Source: Paracoccus sp. TOH | Lineage (GTDB): Bacteria > Pseudomonadota > Alphaproteobacteria > Rhodobacterales > Rhodobacteraceae | NCBI RefSeq assembly: GCF_030388245.1 | Contig: NZ_CP098360.1 | Span: forward strand, 2,006,501 to 2,070,500 | Length of the DNA stretch: 64,000 bases | Reading direction: 5' to 3' | Shown: piece after piece, positions 7,996 through 16,117 of the stretch | Numbering within the stretch: position 1 is the stretch's first letter | How the letters are laid out: each line of letters starts with the position of its first letter | Notes under the pieces: model-generated | The model's database searches: none | What the model saw: only the letters and a program-made list of their open reading frames with translations | Told to the model about the DNA's origin: nothing | Made by a program: the position numbers and the translations under genes

Positions 7996-8596
7996 TGAAT
8001 AATATAATAAAAACATATACTTGAGTTAATTTCTCGGCGATGGATTTCCGATGCGAATGCTCGGGTTTGAATTTTGCGCCCCGTGAAAAACGCTCGGGAA
8101 TGGGCGGTCCTGCGCCTCCGGGCGATGGGCGCTCTCTGACGGAATCACTCAGCCGGCCAGGCACCCCCTGCGGCAGCGGTTTTCCCGCCCATTCCACTCA
8201 GAAACGCTGAGCCAAGTTGACTTGGCGGCACAAGCCAGCCGAGCAGTTGAGGAATTTTGCATATTATTTGACATATGGGCATCCCAGGCGGCTGGGAAAA
8301 CCGGTTGAAAGTCACCGATATTCTCCCATCCATCCCGTTAACATGTATGAATTGTCGTGATTTTCTACTGATCGGTTTAGTTTCCGCGCTTGTCATAATG
8401 AGCATTCATTTTAGAGAAATATGTGTCGGCGCCATCCGGCCCGATGTTGCGTGTCGCAGCCCCTGACAAGCCTGTCCCGCCGCATTCGGCAGGAAACGCC
8501 GTTTTGGCGAAGGGTTTCGCTTGTCCAAAGGCCAGATCCGCAAGGCAACCGACTACGCGGCCAGCATCGCCGCGTATCTGATGGGAAGTGTTAACG
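7996..8596. other. Gene-poor stretch of lower GC upstream of the Hint gene
   Basis: About 600 bp with no gene I can support. It contains the AT-rich element of the minus-strand promoter at its left end, a perfect 7+7 inverted repeat at 8211-8226, and an AT-rich patch (about 8230-8420). There is also a possible 32-codon TTG-started leader frame (8521-8619) running into the Hint gene. Frames at 8275-8466 and 8145-8405 lack ribosome sites and coding character. Confidence 0.5.
8211..8226. repeat. Inverted repeat GCCAAGT-TG-ACTTGGC
   Basis: Perfect 7-bp arms around a two-base centre in the gap upstream of the Hint-domain gene. It is symmetrical enough to be a dimeric regulator site; it has no U tract, so it is not a terminator. 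The cognate regulator is unknown. Confidence 0.4.
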
Positions 8597-9802
8597 ATGA
8601 CCTTCGAGCATGGCGGTGACCATGGCGGGCAAGGCGACCATTGCGGTCCCTCGGGCCCCGACTGCGAAAAGATGATCTATCTCGGGAAGCTACCCGATAT
8701 GGATCCGAACGAGTTCTTTTCCGGCGCCGAAAAGGCGGGCAAGATCCTCGGCGGCCAGGACTTCGGCTCGTCGGACCAGCCGCTCTCCAAGCGCCTGGTC
8801 GAGGTCAGCGCCGACGACCGCAACCGCGACGGCGTGATCGACACCAATGACGGGCCTTGGGGATTCCGGTCGGAAAGCATCCGGCACGACGCGGATGGCG
8901 ACGGCAACGAATCCGCCTACAAGGTGGATGCGACCTTCATCGTTCACAACACCGCCGTGACCTTCCGCAACCCCGATGGCAGCGTCGAGACGCTGAACCT
9001 GCCGGTCCGCATCATGCAGGATACCGCCGGCAACACGTTCCTGATGCCGCCGCCGGAAAGCGCCTCGGCGGCCGAGGTCGCGGCGATGACCTCGCGTCCC
9101 ATCGTCTCGGTCGACTTTCCCAGCAATCCGCGCTGCTATGACCTGTGCCATGACGGCATCTTCACCGACCGTCATTGCTTCCCCTGCTTCGCCCGCGGCA
9201 CGCTGATCGAGACCGAGCACGGCATCATCCCGGTCGAGGAACTCGCCCCCGGCATCCGTGTCGTGACCCGCGATCACGGGCTGCAGCCGGTGCGCTGGAT
9301 CGGCTCGCGCCTGCTCGGCAGCCGGTCGCTGGCGGTCAGCCCGAACCTGCGTCCGATCCGCATCTCGGCCGGGGCGCTGGGGCGGGGCCTGCCCCACCGC
9401 GACCTCATGGTCTCGCCGCAGCATCGCATCCTGGCGCGCTCGAAGATCGCCCGGAAGATGTTCGGTGCCGACGAGGTGCTGGTCGCCGCCAAGCAATTGC
9501 TGCAGATCCCCGGCATCGACATCGCCGAGGATGTCGAGGCGGTGGAATATTTCCACGTCCTTTTCGACCGACACGAGATCGTGCTATCGGAAGGCGCCGA
9601 GACCGAGTCGCTCTATACCGGGGCCGAGGCGCTGAAATCGGTCGGCCGGGCGGCGCGCGAGGAAATCTTTGCGATCTTCCCCGAACTGCGCGACCGGGCC
9701 GAGGAAGACCTGCCCGCCGGGGCACGCATCCTGGCTTCGGGCCGCATGGGCCGCAAGCTGGCGGTCCGCCACGCCCAGCATCACAAGCCGCTGGTGGAAT
9801 AG
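8597..9802 (+). CDS. Hint-domain (hedgehog/intein-like) protein with EF-hand-like loops
   Basis: A 401-aa protein. Residues about 197-350 form a Hint domain of the type common in Rhodobacterales: CFARGTLIETEHGIIPVEEL, then VTRDHGLQPVRWIG, then a VSPQHRIL block. The candidate autoprocessing nucleophile is Cys197. The N-terminal 190 residues are His/Gly-rich at the start, then carry a dockerin-like calcium loop (D74-x-N-x-D-G-x-I-D82) and a second acidic loop near 98-104. A cluster of Cys (180, 184, 194, 197) precedes the Hint fold. There is no signal peptide; such proteins often leave by type I secretion. Start: ATG 8597 with GGGAAG 8 nt upstream; an in-frame GTG at 8588 is the alternative. 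Biological role unknown. Confidence 0.8.
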   Translation: MTFEHGGDHGGQGDHCGPSGPDCEKMIYLGKLPDMDPNEFFSGAEKAGKILGGQDFGSSDQPLSKRLVEVSADDRNRDGVIDTNDGPWGFRSESIRHDADGDGNESAYKVDATFIVHNTAVTFRNPDGSVETLNLPVRIMQDTAGNTFLMPPPESASAAEVAAMTSRPIVSVDFPSNPRCYDLCHDGIFTDRHCFPCFARGTLIETEHGIIPVEELAPGIRVVTRDHGLQPVRWIGSRLLGSRSLAVSPNLRPIRISAGALGRGLPHRDLMVSPQHRILARSKIARKMFGADEVLVAAKQLLQIPGIDIAEDVEAVEYFHVLFDRHEIVLSEGAETESLYTGAEALKSVGRAAREEIFAIFPELRDRAEEDLPAGARILASGRMGRKLAVRHAQHHKPLVE

Positions 9803-9830
9803 CGGCCGGAACCATCGTGGAAAGGCATCC

Positions 9831-9857
9831 GGGGTCGGCTTTGCCGGCCCCGTTTTC
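9831..9857 (+). terminator. Rho-independent terminator after the Hint gene
   Basis: GGGGTCGGC and GCCGGCCCC pair (one G-U) around TTT and are followed by GTTTTC, 28 bp beyond the Hint stop codon. Confidence 0.75.
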
Positions 9858-10155
9858 ATCGGGCCATGCCAGGTTCGGGTAAGACGCCGCGCGGTTTTCC
9901 CGCAGGCGTCACCCGCAGGGCCGGCGCCCCGCACGAGCTGCACCGCGCAGCCGGCCGTTTCAGCATCGAAATCGAAACGCCCGTTGAGGAAGCCGCCGCC
10001 TATCCCGGGCACAGCAGCCCGCCGATCGCCCGCCGCACCGGCTGCCCACGTCGCGCGTTCGTTCCGCAGCAGGTTCGCCTGAGTTCAGCAAGCCCGTTTC
10101 GGTTCGCCGGACCTAAGCGACAAGACCATGACTCGGTCTAAGATCTTGATATGAT
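9858..10155. other. Intergenic stretch without a supported gene
   Basis: About 300 bp between the Hint terminator and the tRNA. A 91-codon plus-strand frame (9866-10141) and an overlapping minus-strand frame exist, but neither has a ribosome site or recognisable sequence. I see no direct repeat of the tRNA 3' end that would mark an attachment site. Confidence 0.4.
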
Positions 10156-10232
10156 TGGCGGGCCCGGAAGGGCTCGAACCCTCAACCTTGGACTTAGAAG
10201 GTCCCTGCTCTATCCAGTTGAGCTACGGGCCC
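10156..10232 (-). tRNA. tRNA-Arg (anticodon TCT)
   Basis: A 77-nt cloverleaf including the encoded CCA. The acceptor is GGGCCCG/CGGGCCC with discriminator G. The D arm contains AGCTCAACTGGATAGAGCA. The anticodon loop is CTTCTAA, giving TCT, which reads AGA/AGG. The T arm contains GGTTCGAGCCC. The 3' CCA is at 10158-10156. Confidence 0.95.
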
Positions 10233-10243
10233 GCATGGCGGCA

Positions 10244-10272
10244 GTCATGGCGCAGGACAGCGGCTGAATCAA
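10244..10272 (-). promoter_or_regulatory. Predicted promoter of tRNA-Arg
   Basis: On the minus strand TTGATT (10272-10267), 17-bp spacer, CATGAC (10249-10244). The start would be near 10237, just before the mature tRNA 5' end. The -10 is a weak match. Confidence 0.4.
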
Positions 10273-10276
10273 CCGC

Positions 10277-10759
10277 TCAATCCGGACCGCCCAGATCAAT
10301 CGTCATGAAGACGCTGTTCGGGTCCGGCCGGTAATCGCCAAAGGCCGGGCATTCGACGAAACCCGCCCGCGCGTAAAGCCCGCGCGCGGCGATGAAGGTC
10401 GGCTGCACCCCGGTCTCGAGGCTCAGCCGCGCCATGCCCTCGGCGCGGGCATGGTCGATCAGCGCCTGAAGCATGCGGCGGGAATGGCCGCGGCCGCGCG
10501 CCTCGGTCAACACATGCATGGACTTGATCTCGCCATGAGCGGGGGCGATGCGTTTGACCGCGCCCATGCCCAGGGCCACGCCGCCCTCGCGCAGCACAAA
10601 GAAGGCGATCTCCGGCCCCTCCAGCGCGGCGCGCGGCAGCATGTGGATCGATTCCGGCGGCGTGTCGGCATGCATGTCGGCGGTGTGGCGGCGAAACAGC
10701 AGCGCCAGATCCTCGCCCAGGGGGCTTTCCCGCCCGATCACCAGATCCCCGCCATCCAT
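10277..10759 (-). CDS. GNAT family N-acetyltransferase
   Basis: A 160-aa acetyltransferase. The acetyl-CoA loop is EARGRGHSRRML (R-x-x-G-x-G/A type) near residues 87-97, preceded by the beta strand GEIKSMHVL. The C-terminal half shows LETGVQPTFIAARGLYARAGF, the fold's usual alpha4-beta6 hallmark. Acceptor substrate unknown. ATG 10759 is chosen because AAGGA lies 8 nt upstream. An ATG eight bases earlier abuts the ribosome site. It stands alone between the tRNA and the sulfate operon, which reads away from it. Confidence 0.8.
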   Translation of the reverse strand: MDGGDLVIGRESPLGEDLALLFRRHTADMHADTPPESIHMLPRAALEGPEIAFFVLREGGVALGMGAVKRIAPAHGEIKSMHVLTEARGRGHSRRMLQALIDHARAEGMARLSLETGVQPTFIAARGLYARAGFVECPAFGDYRPDPNSVFMTIDLGGPD

Positions 10760-11036
10760 CGCGCCATTCCTTTGCTGCTGCGCGCCGGACCCTAGCAGCG
10801 GGTTGCGGGATTGCGAAGCCCCGCGCGGCGGGGCGGCATGAAAAATAAGGAAGAATGCGCCCGCCGCCCCGCCCCTGCCCGGACGCTTTCCGCGCCAGGG
10901 CCGGGGGCAGCGAATAGCGGTCCGCTGCCCGGCCAGCCTTGGGAAATCGTTCGTCGCCGGTCCAGGCGCCCGCGGCGGGCCCGGCTTGCCGAGCCCGGAC
11001 CCGCCCGTTACCTCTGCTGCCGAAACGGAGGCGCCC

Positions 11037-12137
11037 ATGTCCATCGTCATCGAGCACATGACCAAGAGCTTCGACGGCACCGCAGTGCTGCGCGGCATCG
11101 ACCTGACCATTGAATCGGGCGAGCTGGTGGCGCTGCTCGGACCCTCGGGCTCGGGAAAGACCACGCTGCTGAAGATCATCGCCGGGCTGGAATGGCCGAA
11201 TGCGGGCGGGCTGGTGGTGCATGGCGCCGACTGGCTGCATCTGGCGGCGCAGGACCGCCGCATCGGCTTCGTCTTCCAGCATTACGCGCTGTTCCCGCAT
11301 ATGAGCGTGCGCGACAACATCGCCTTCGGCCTGACCGTGCGCCCGCGCGCCCAGCGGCCCGGCAAGGCGGTGATCGCGGCCAGGGTCGGGCAATTGCTGG
11401 AATTCCTGCAGATCGCGCATCTGGGCGACCGCTATCCGGCGCAGCTTTCGGGCGGGCAGCGCCAGCGCGTGGCGCTGGGACGCGCGCTGGCCATCGAGCC
11501 GACGGTGCTGCTGCTGGACGAGCCTTTCGGGGCGCTGGACGCCGCCGTGCGCCGCGACCTGCGCGCCTGGCTGCGCGAGGTGCATGACGAGACCGGCTCG
11601 ACCACGATCTTCGTCACCCATGACCAGGAGGAAGCCTTCGAACTGGCCGACCGCGTCGTGGTGATGGGCGAGGGACGGATCGAGCAGATCGGCAATGCCG
11701 ACCAGATCCACGACCACCCCGCCAGCCCCTTCGTCGCCCGCTTCATGGGCGCGACCATCGAATTGCCGGTGATGCTGCAGGCCGGCCGGGCCGAGGCGCA
11801 GGGGCTGGATCCCAGCCGCCTGCCGCGCCGCGCCCTGCCCGACGGGCCGGCGACGCTGTTCCTGCGTCCCGCCGACGTCACCCCGCTGGCCGATCCCTCC
11901 GGGCGCTGGCAGGTGGCGCGTCGCACCAGCAACGGCGCCCTGCTGCGGCTGGACCTGACCGACGGCACCGGCCAGTTCGGCATCGACCTGCCCCGCCGCG
12001 CGCCCGAGGCGCAGGGGCTGGTCCCCGGCGCCCGCGTCAATCTGCGCCCCGAGGCGGGCACGATCTTTCCCGGCCCCCGCGCCGCATCCGCGCAGGCCGC
12101 CGCCGCCGAATTCCCCCGCAAGGAGAAAAGCCTATGA
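11037..12137 (+). CDS. cysA: Sulfate/thiosulfate ABC transporter ATP-binding protein
   Basis: A 366-aa ATPase that powers sulfate import. Walker A GPSGSGKT is at 35-42; then FVFQHYALFPHM (Q loop), [15 protein letters not shown] (signature), VLLLDEPFGALD (Walker B and D loop) and the switch His in FVTHDQEEAF. A C-terminal TOBE-like domain follows, containing FLRPADVTPL. ATG 11037 has GGAGG 5 nt upstream; an upstream in-frame start at 10986 has no such site. It opens a four-gene operon in which each gene overlaps the next by four bases. Having the ATPase first differs from the E. coli order (permeases, then ATPase). Confidence 0.9.
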   Translation: MSIVIEHMTKSFDGTAVLRGIDLTIESGELVALLGPSGSGKTTLLKIIAGLEWPNAGGLVVHGADWLHLAAQDRRIGFVFQHYALFPHMSVRDNIAFGLTVRPRAQRPGKAVIAARVGQLLEFLQIAHLGDRYPAQLSGGQRQRVALGRALAIEPTVLLLDEPFGALDAAVRRDLRAWLREVHDETGSTTIFVTHDQEEAFELADRVVVMGEGRIEQIGNADQIHDHPASPFVARFMGATIELPVMLQAGRAEAQGLDPSRLPRRALPDGPATLFLRPADVTPLADPSGRWQVARRTSNGALLRLDLTDGTGQFGIDLPRRAPEAQGLVPGARVNLRPEAGTIFPGPRAASAQAAAAEFPRKEKSL

Positions 12138-13132
12138 TGATCCGCAAGCTTCACGTCGCCGCTCTGGCGCTTCTGCTGGGGACCACCCCGGCGCTGGCCC
12201 AGGACAAGATCCTGAATGTCAGCTATGATATCGGCCGCGAGCTGTTCGAGGCGCTTAATCCCGAATTCCAGACCTATTGGAAGGACAAGACCGGCCGCGA
12301 CGTGACCATCGACCAAAGCCATGCCGGTTCGTCGAAACAGGCGCGCGCCATTCTCGAAGGGCTGCCGGCCGATGTGGTGACCTTCAACCAGGAAACCGAC
12401 GTGGACGTGCTGGCCCAGAACGGCCTGGTGGCCGAGAACTGGCGCGAAGCGCTGCCGAACGGTGCCTCGCCCTATTACTCGCTGCCGGCCTTCCTGGTGC
12501 GCAAGGGCAATCCCAAGGGCATCAAGGACTGGTCGGACCTGGCCCGCGACGACGTGCAGGCGGTGTTCCCGAACCCCAAGACCAGCGGCAACGGCCGGTA
12601 TACCTATCTGGCCGCCTATGCCTATGCCCTGACGCAAGCGGGCGGCACGCCCGAGAAGGCGCAGGAATTCGTCGGCAAGATCTTTGCCAATGTGCCGGTC
12701 TTCGACACCGGCGGCCGCGCCGCCACCCAGACCTTCGCCGAGCGCAATATCGGCGACGTGCTGATCACCTTCGAGGCCGAGACCAAGGCCATCGCCAAGC
12801 AGTACGAGGCCCAGGGCTTCGAGGCGGTGACGCCGGCGACCAGTCTGTTCGCCGCCTTCCCGGTCGCCGTGGTCAGCGAGAATGCCGAGAAGAACGGCAC
12901 CACCGAGGTCTCGACCGAGTATCTCACCTGGCTCTATTCGCCCGAGGCGCAGGAGACGCTGGCCAAGAACCATTTCCGCACCACCGACGAAGCGGTGACG
13001 GCGAAATACGCCGCCGAGTTCCCGAAGGTGAAGCTCTTGACCGTCGATGAGGTCTTCGGCGGCTGGGACAAGGTCACGGCCGAGCATCTGGCCGAGGGCG
13101 GCATCCTCGACACGGTCTTCGTCAACCGATGA
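12134..13132 (+). CDS. sbp: Sulfate/thiosulfate ABC transporter substrate-binding protein
   Basis: A 332-aa periplasmic protein with a signal peptide (MMIRKLHVAALALLLGTTPALAQ, cleavage after ALA). Family motifs include NVSYDIGRELFEALN, the sulfate-site segment QSHAGSSKQARAI, and PKTSGNGRYTYLAAYAYA. It captures sulfate or thiosulfate and delivers it to the CysT/CysW permease. The start overlaps the cysA stop (ATGATGA). Sulfate and thiosulfate cannot be told apart from the sequence. Confidence 0.9.
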   Translation: MMIRKLHVAALALLLGTTPALAQDKILNVSYDIGRELFEALNPEFQTYWKDKTGRDVTIDQSHAGSSKQARAILEGLPADVVTFNQETDVDVLAQNGLVAENWREALPNGASPYYSLPAFLVRKGNPKGIKDWSDLARDDVQAVFPNPKTSGNGRYTYLAAYAYALTQAGGTPEKAQEFVGKIFANVPVFDTGGRAATQTFAERNIGDVLITFEAETKAIAKQYEAQGFEAVTPATSLFAAFPVAVVSENAEKNGTTEVSTEYLTWLYSPEAQETLAKNHFRTTDEAVTAKYAAEFPKVKLLTVDEVFGGWDKVTAEHLAEGGILDTVFVNR

Positions 13133-13971
13133 CCGCCGCAGCGCCGATCCGTGCGAAACGCGTGCTGCCGGGGTTCTCGCTGAGCCTCGGCACCACGCTG
13201 CTTTACGTCGCGCTGGTGATCCTGATCCCGGTGATCGCGCTGATGCTGAAGGGCGCCGAGATCGGGCCGGCACGGTTCTGGGCCATCGTCACCGCGCCGC
13301 GCACGCTGGCGGCGCTGCGGGTGACGCTGACCGCCGCCGCCGCGGCCACGGCCTTCAACGCCTTCTACGGGCTCTTGATGGCCTGGGTGCTGACGCGCTA
13401 CGACTTTCCCGGCAAGCGCATCCTGGATGCGCTGATGGACATTCCCTTCGCCCTGCCGACCGCCGTCGCCGGCATCTCGCTGACCGCGCTTTATTCGGCG
13501 AACGGCTGGTTCGGCGCGGCGCTGACCGGTGCCGGAATCGAGCTGGTCTATACGCTGGGCGGCGTGATCCTGGCGATGACCTTCACCTCGATCCCCTTCG
13601 TGGTGCGCGCCATCCAGCCGGTGCTGGAGGATCTGGACCCGGCGCTGGAACAGGCGGCGATGACGCTGGGCGCCCGGCCCTTCGCCATCTTCCGCCGCGT
13701 GGTGCTGCCGGCCATCCTGCCGGCCTGGCTGGCGGGCTCGACCGTGGCCTTCGCCCGATCCCTGGGCGAGTTCGGCGCGGTGGTGTTCATCGCCGGCAAC
13801 CTGCCCTTCAAGACCGAGATCGCGGCGCTGCTGGCCTATATCCGGCTGGAAGAATACGATTACCAGGGCGCTGCCGCCATCGCGCTGGTTCTGCTGATGT
13901 TCGCGCTGGTCCTGCTGGTGGTCTCGAACCTGATCCAGTTCCGCGCCGCCCGCCATCTGGAGGCCCGATGA
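13129..13971 (+). CDS. cysT: Sulfate ABC transporter permease CysT (CysU)
   Basis: A 280-aa inner-membrane protein with about six transmembrane segments. The EAA loop is EQAAMTLGARPFAIFRRVVLPAILP, followed by GSTVAFARSLGEFGAVVFIAGN, which is characteristic of CysT. It overlaps sbp by ATGA and cysW by ATGA, indicating translational coupling. With CysW it forms the membrane channel powered by CysA. Confidence 0.92.
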   Translation: MTAAAPIRAKRVLPGFSLSLGTTLLYVALVILIPVIALMLKGAEIGPARFWAIVTAPRTLAALRVTLTAAAAATAFNAFYGLLMAWVLTRYDFPGKRILDALMDIPFALPTAVAGISLTALYSANGWFGAALTGAGIELVYTLGGVILAMTFTSIPFVVRAIQPVLEDLDPALEQAAMTLGARPFAIFRRVVLPAILPAWLAGSTVAFARSLGEFGAVVFIAGNLPFKTEIAALLAYIRLEEYDYQGAAAIALVLLMFALVLLVVSNLIQFRAARHLEAR

Positions 13972-14795
13972 TGAGCAGCATCGCCCTGACCCACGCCCCC
14001 GGCCAAAGCCGCGCCGCGCCGCGGCTGCTGATCGCTCTCGCCTTCGTGCTGACGGCGGTGTTCGTCGTGGCGCCGCTGGCCTTCATCTTCTGGCGCGCCT
14101 TCGCCGAGGGCGGGGCGGTCTATCTGGCCAACATCACCGACCCGCTGGTCCTGCATGCAATCTGGCTGACGACGCTGGTCGCGGTGATCGTGGTGCCGGT
14201 CAACATCGCCTTCGGCATCGCGGCCGCCTGGGCCATCGCCCGTTTCCGCTTTCCGGGCCGCAAGCTGCTGATGGTGCTGATCGAGATCCCGTTCTCGATC
14301 TCGCCGATCATCGCCGGCATCTGCTACCTGCTGCTTTACGGCCGGCAAGGGCTGCTGGGCCCGTGGCTGGCTGCGCATGACCTGAAGGTCATGTTCGCCC
14401 TGCCCGGCATCCTGCTGGTGACCATGTTCGTCACCGCCCCCTTCGTGGTGCGCGAGGTGCTGCCGCTGATGCAGGCCCAGGGCTCGGAACAGGAACAGGC
14501 GGCGGTCACGCTGGGGGCGCGCGGCTGGCAGGTGTTTTCCCGCGTCACCCTGCCCAATATCCGCTGGGCGCTGCTTTACGGCGCGGTGCTGTGCACGGCG
14601 CGGGCCGTGGGCGAGTTCGGCGGCGTGTCGGTGGTTTCCGGCTCGATCCGCGGCCAGACCAACACCCTGCCCCTGCAGATCGAGCTGATGTTCAACGACC
14701 TCAACACCACCGGCGCCTTTGCCGCCGCCTCGACCCTGACCGTCATCGCGCTGGTGGTGCTGGTCGTGAAGGCGGCGCTGGAAAGCCGCAGGTAA
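13968..14795 (+). CDS. cysW: Sulfate ABC transporter permease CysW
   Basis: A 275-aa permease, partner of CysT. Transmembrane segments are clear from residue 20 on. Motifs are IPFSISPIIAGICYLLLYG, the EAA loop EQAAVTLGARGWQVFSRVTLPNIRW and ARAVGEFGGVSVVSG, plus the C-terminal QIELMFNDLNTTGAFAAAS typical of CysW. ATG 13968 overlaps the cysT stop. It is the last gene of the operon; a 61-bp gap follows. Confidence 0.92.
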   Translation: MMSSIALTHAPGQSRAAPRLLIALAFVLTAVFVVAPLAFIFWRAFAEGGAVYLANITDPLVLHAIWLTTLVAVIVVPVNIAFGIAAAWAIARFRFPGRKLLMVLIEIPFSISPIIAGICYLLLYGRQGLLGPWLAAHDLKVMFALPGILLVTMFVTAPFVVREVLPLMQAQGSEQEQAAVTLGARGWQVFSRVTLPNIRWALLYGAVLCTARAVGEFGGVSVVSGSIRGQTNTLPLQIELMFNDLNTTGAFAAASTLTVIALVVLVVKAALESRR

Positions 14796-14856
14796 AGCCG
14801 CATAACTGGCGGGAATGTCAGTGGACTTGGCATCCCGCCCCGCCTAGGCTGCTGCC

Positions 14857-15582
14857 ATGGACGCCGCGATCAAGGACCCGCAGAAGACCTGCCCCGAACT
14901 GCCCAAGCCGCGCAGTTTCTGGCAACGCATCGCCGACCGGCTGGCGGCGATCGTCGGCGCACGCCGCCCGGCCACCCCGCCCGAGAAATCCGTGGCCTTC
15001 ACCATCGCCGTGATCGCGCTGGGGGCCAAGCTCGCCAAGGCCGACGGCGCCGTGGCCCGCTCCGAGGTGGCGGCCTTTCGCCGCGTCTTCATCATCCCGC
15101 GCTCCGAGGAAAAGAACGCCGCCCGGGTCTTCGACCTGGCACGGCAGGACGTCGCGGGCTTCGACGCCTGGGCGCGGCGCATCGCGGCGATGTTCCCGCC
15201 GGGCGACCCGGTCCTGGCCGACGTGGTCGAGGGGCTGTTCATCATCGCCGTCGCCGATACCGACCTGCACGAGGCCGAGATCATCTTCATCGACGAGGTG
15301 GCGCGCATCTTCGGCCTGCCGGCCGAGCAGGTGGCGGCGATCCGCGCCCGCCACGACCGCCGGCAGGGCTGCCCCTCCTGCGAGGTGCTGGGCGTCGCGC
15401 CCGACACGCCGCTGCCCGAGGCGCGGCGGCGCTGGCGCGATCTGGTGCGCGAAAGCCATCCCGACCGCGCCATCGCCCGCGGCCTGCCGCCCGAGGCCAT
15501 CCGCCTGGCCGAGGCCCGCACCCGCGCCCTGAACGAAGCCTGGGAGAATTTCCGCACCATGCATCAGGCCCGCCCGGCCTGA
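14857..15582 (+). CDS. TerB/J-domain co-chaperone (DjlA-like)
   Basis: A 241-aa protein. Residues about 45-160 form an all-helical TerB domain (SVAFTIAVIALGAKLAKADGAVARSEVAAF, and the repeat AVADTDLHEAEIIFIDEVARIFGL). Residues about 172-235 form a J-domain with HPD at 201-203 (VRESHPDRAIARGL). J-domains stimulate DnaK ATPase. E. coli DjlA has the same domain order but a membrane anchor, which is missing here. It follows the sulfate operon by 61 bp on the same strand; no functional link is evident. Confidence 0.85.
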   Translation: MDAAIKDPQKTCPELPKPRSFWQRIADRLAAIVGARRPATPPEKSVAFTIAVIALGAKLAKADGAVARSEVAAFRRVFIIPRSEEKNAARVFDLARQDVAGFDAWARRIAAMFPPGDPVLADVVEGLFIIAVADTDLHEAEIIFIDEVARIFGLPAEQVAAIRARHDRRQGCPSCEVLGVAPDTPLPEARRRWRDLVRESHPDRAIARGLPPEAIRLAEARTRALNEAWENFRTMHQARPA

Positions 15583-15637
15583 GGGAACCCGGCCCGCCCG
15601 GCATCCGTTTCCCTGCGAACAGCCGAAGGACCGGCCC

Positions 15638-16117
15638 ATGCGCAATCTGCTTGTCCCCGCAACCCTCTGTGTCGCCCTGACGGCCTTTCTCGCCATGGCG
15701 CAGGATTACGAGCCGCCGCTTGCCGACGAACCGCCGCCATCGGACATCCCGGCGCCGGATTCCGACTCGCTGGAAGGCGGGCTCGAGAATTTCATGCGCA
15801 ACCTGCTGCACGAGGCCGAGCCGCATCTGGACCGGCTGGGTCGCGACCTGGGCGACACGCTGGGCTCGGTCGCGCCGGTGCTGCAGGACATCGGCAAGCT
15901 GATGGACGACGTGCGCAACTACCAGGCGCCCGAGCGGCTGGAGAACGGCGACATCCTGATCCGCCGCCGCGCCGATGCGCCGTCGCCCCCGCCGGTGGGC
16001 GACGCGCTGCGCGACATGCTGCGCCCGGCGCCAGAAGACGACCCGCGCCTGAACCCGCTGCCGGACGCGCCAAAGCCGCTGCCCGACCGCGACCCGGCAA
16101 GCGAGATCGAGCTTTAG
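15638..16117 (+). CDS. Secreted proline-rich protein of unknown function
   Basis: A 159-aa protein with a signal peptide (MRNLLVPATLCVALTAFLAMAQ). The mature part has an acidic/proline stretch, then an amphipathic helical segment (about residues 45-95), then the conserved-looking YQAPERLENGDILIRRR, then a proline-rich tail. I recall similar short exported proteins in Rhodobacteraceae that databases sometimes label as ATPases. There is no nucleotide-binding motif here, so that label would be wrong. Its stop overlaps the stop of the convergent glycosyltransferase (TTAG at 16114-16117). Confidence 0.65.
   Translation: MRNLLVPATLCVALTAFLAMAQDYEPPLADEPPPSDIPAPDSDSLEGGLENFMRNLLHEAEPHLDRLGRDLGDTLGSVAPVLQDIGKLMDDVRNYQAPERLENGDILIRRRADAPSPPPVGDALRDMLRPAPEDDPRLNPLPDAPKPLPDRDPASEIEL

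Noticed and set aside
8275..8466. 63-codon frame with a hydrophobic stretch in the gap before the Hint gene
   Set aside because: No ribosome site, in an AT-rich region where such stretches arise by chance, and no recognisable sequence.
9866..10141. 91-codon plus-strand frame between the Hint gene and tRNA-Arg
   Set aside because: It begins just after the terminator with no ribosome site and has low-complexity composition.
10156..10232. tRNA-Arg as an integration site of a genomic island
   Set aside because: No integrase and no repeat of the tRNA 3' end were found on either side; flanking genes are ordinary.
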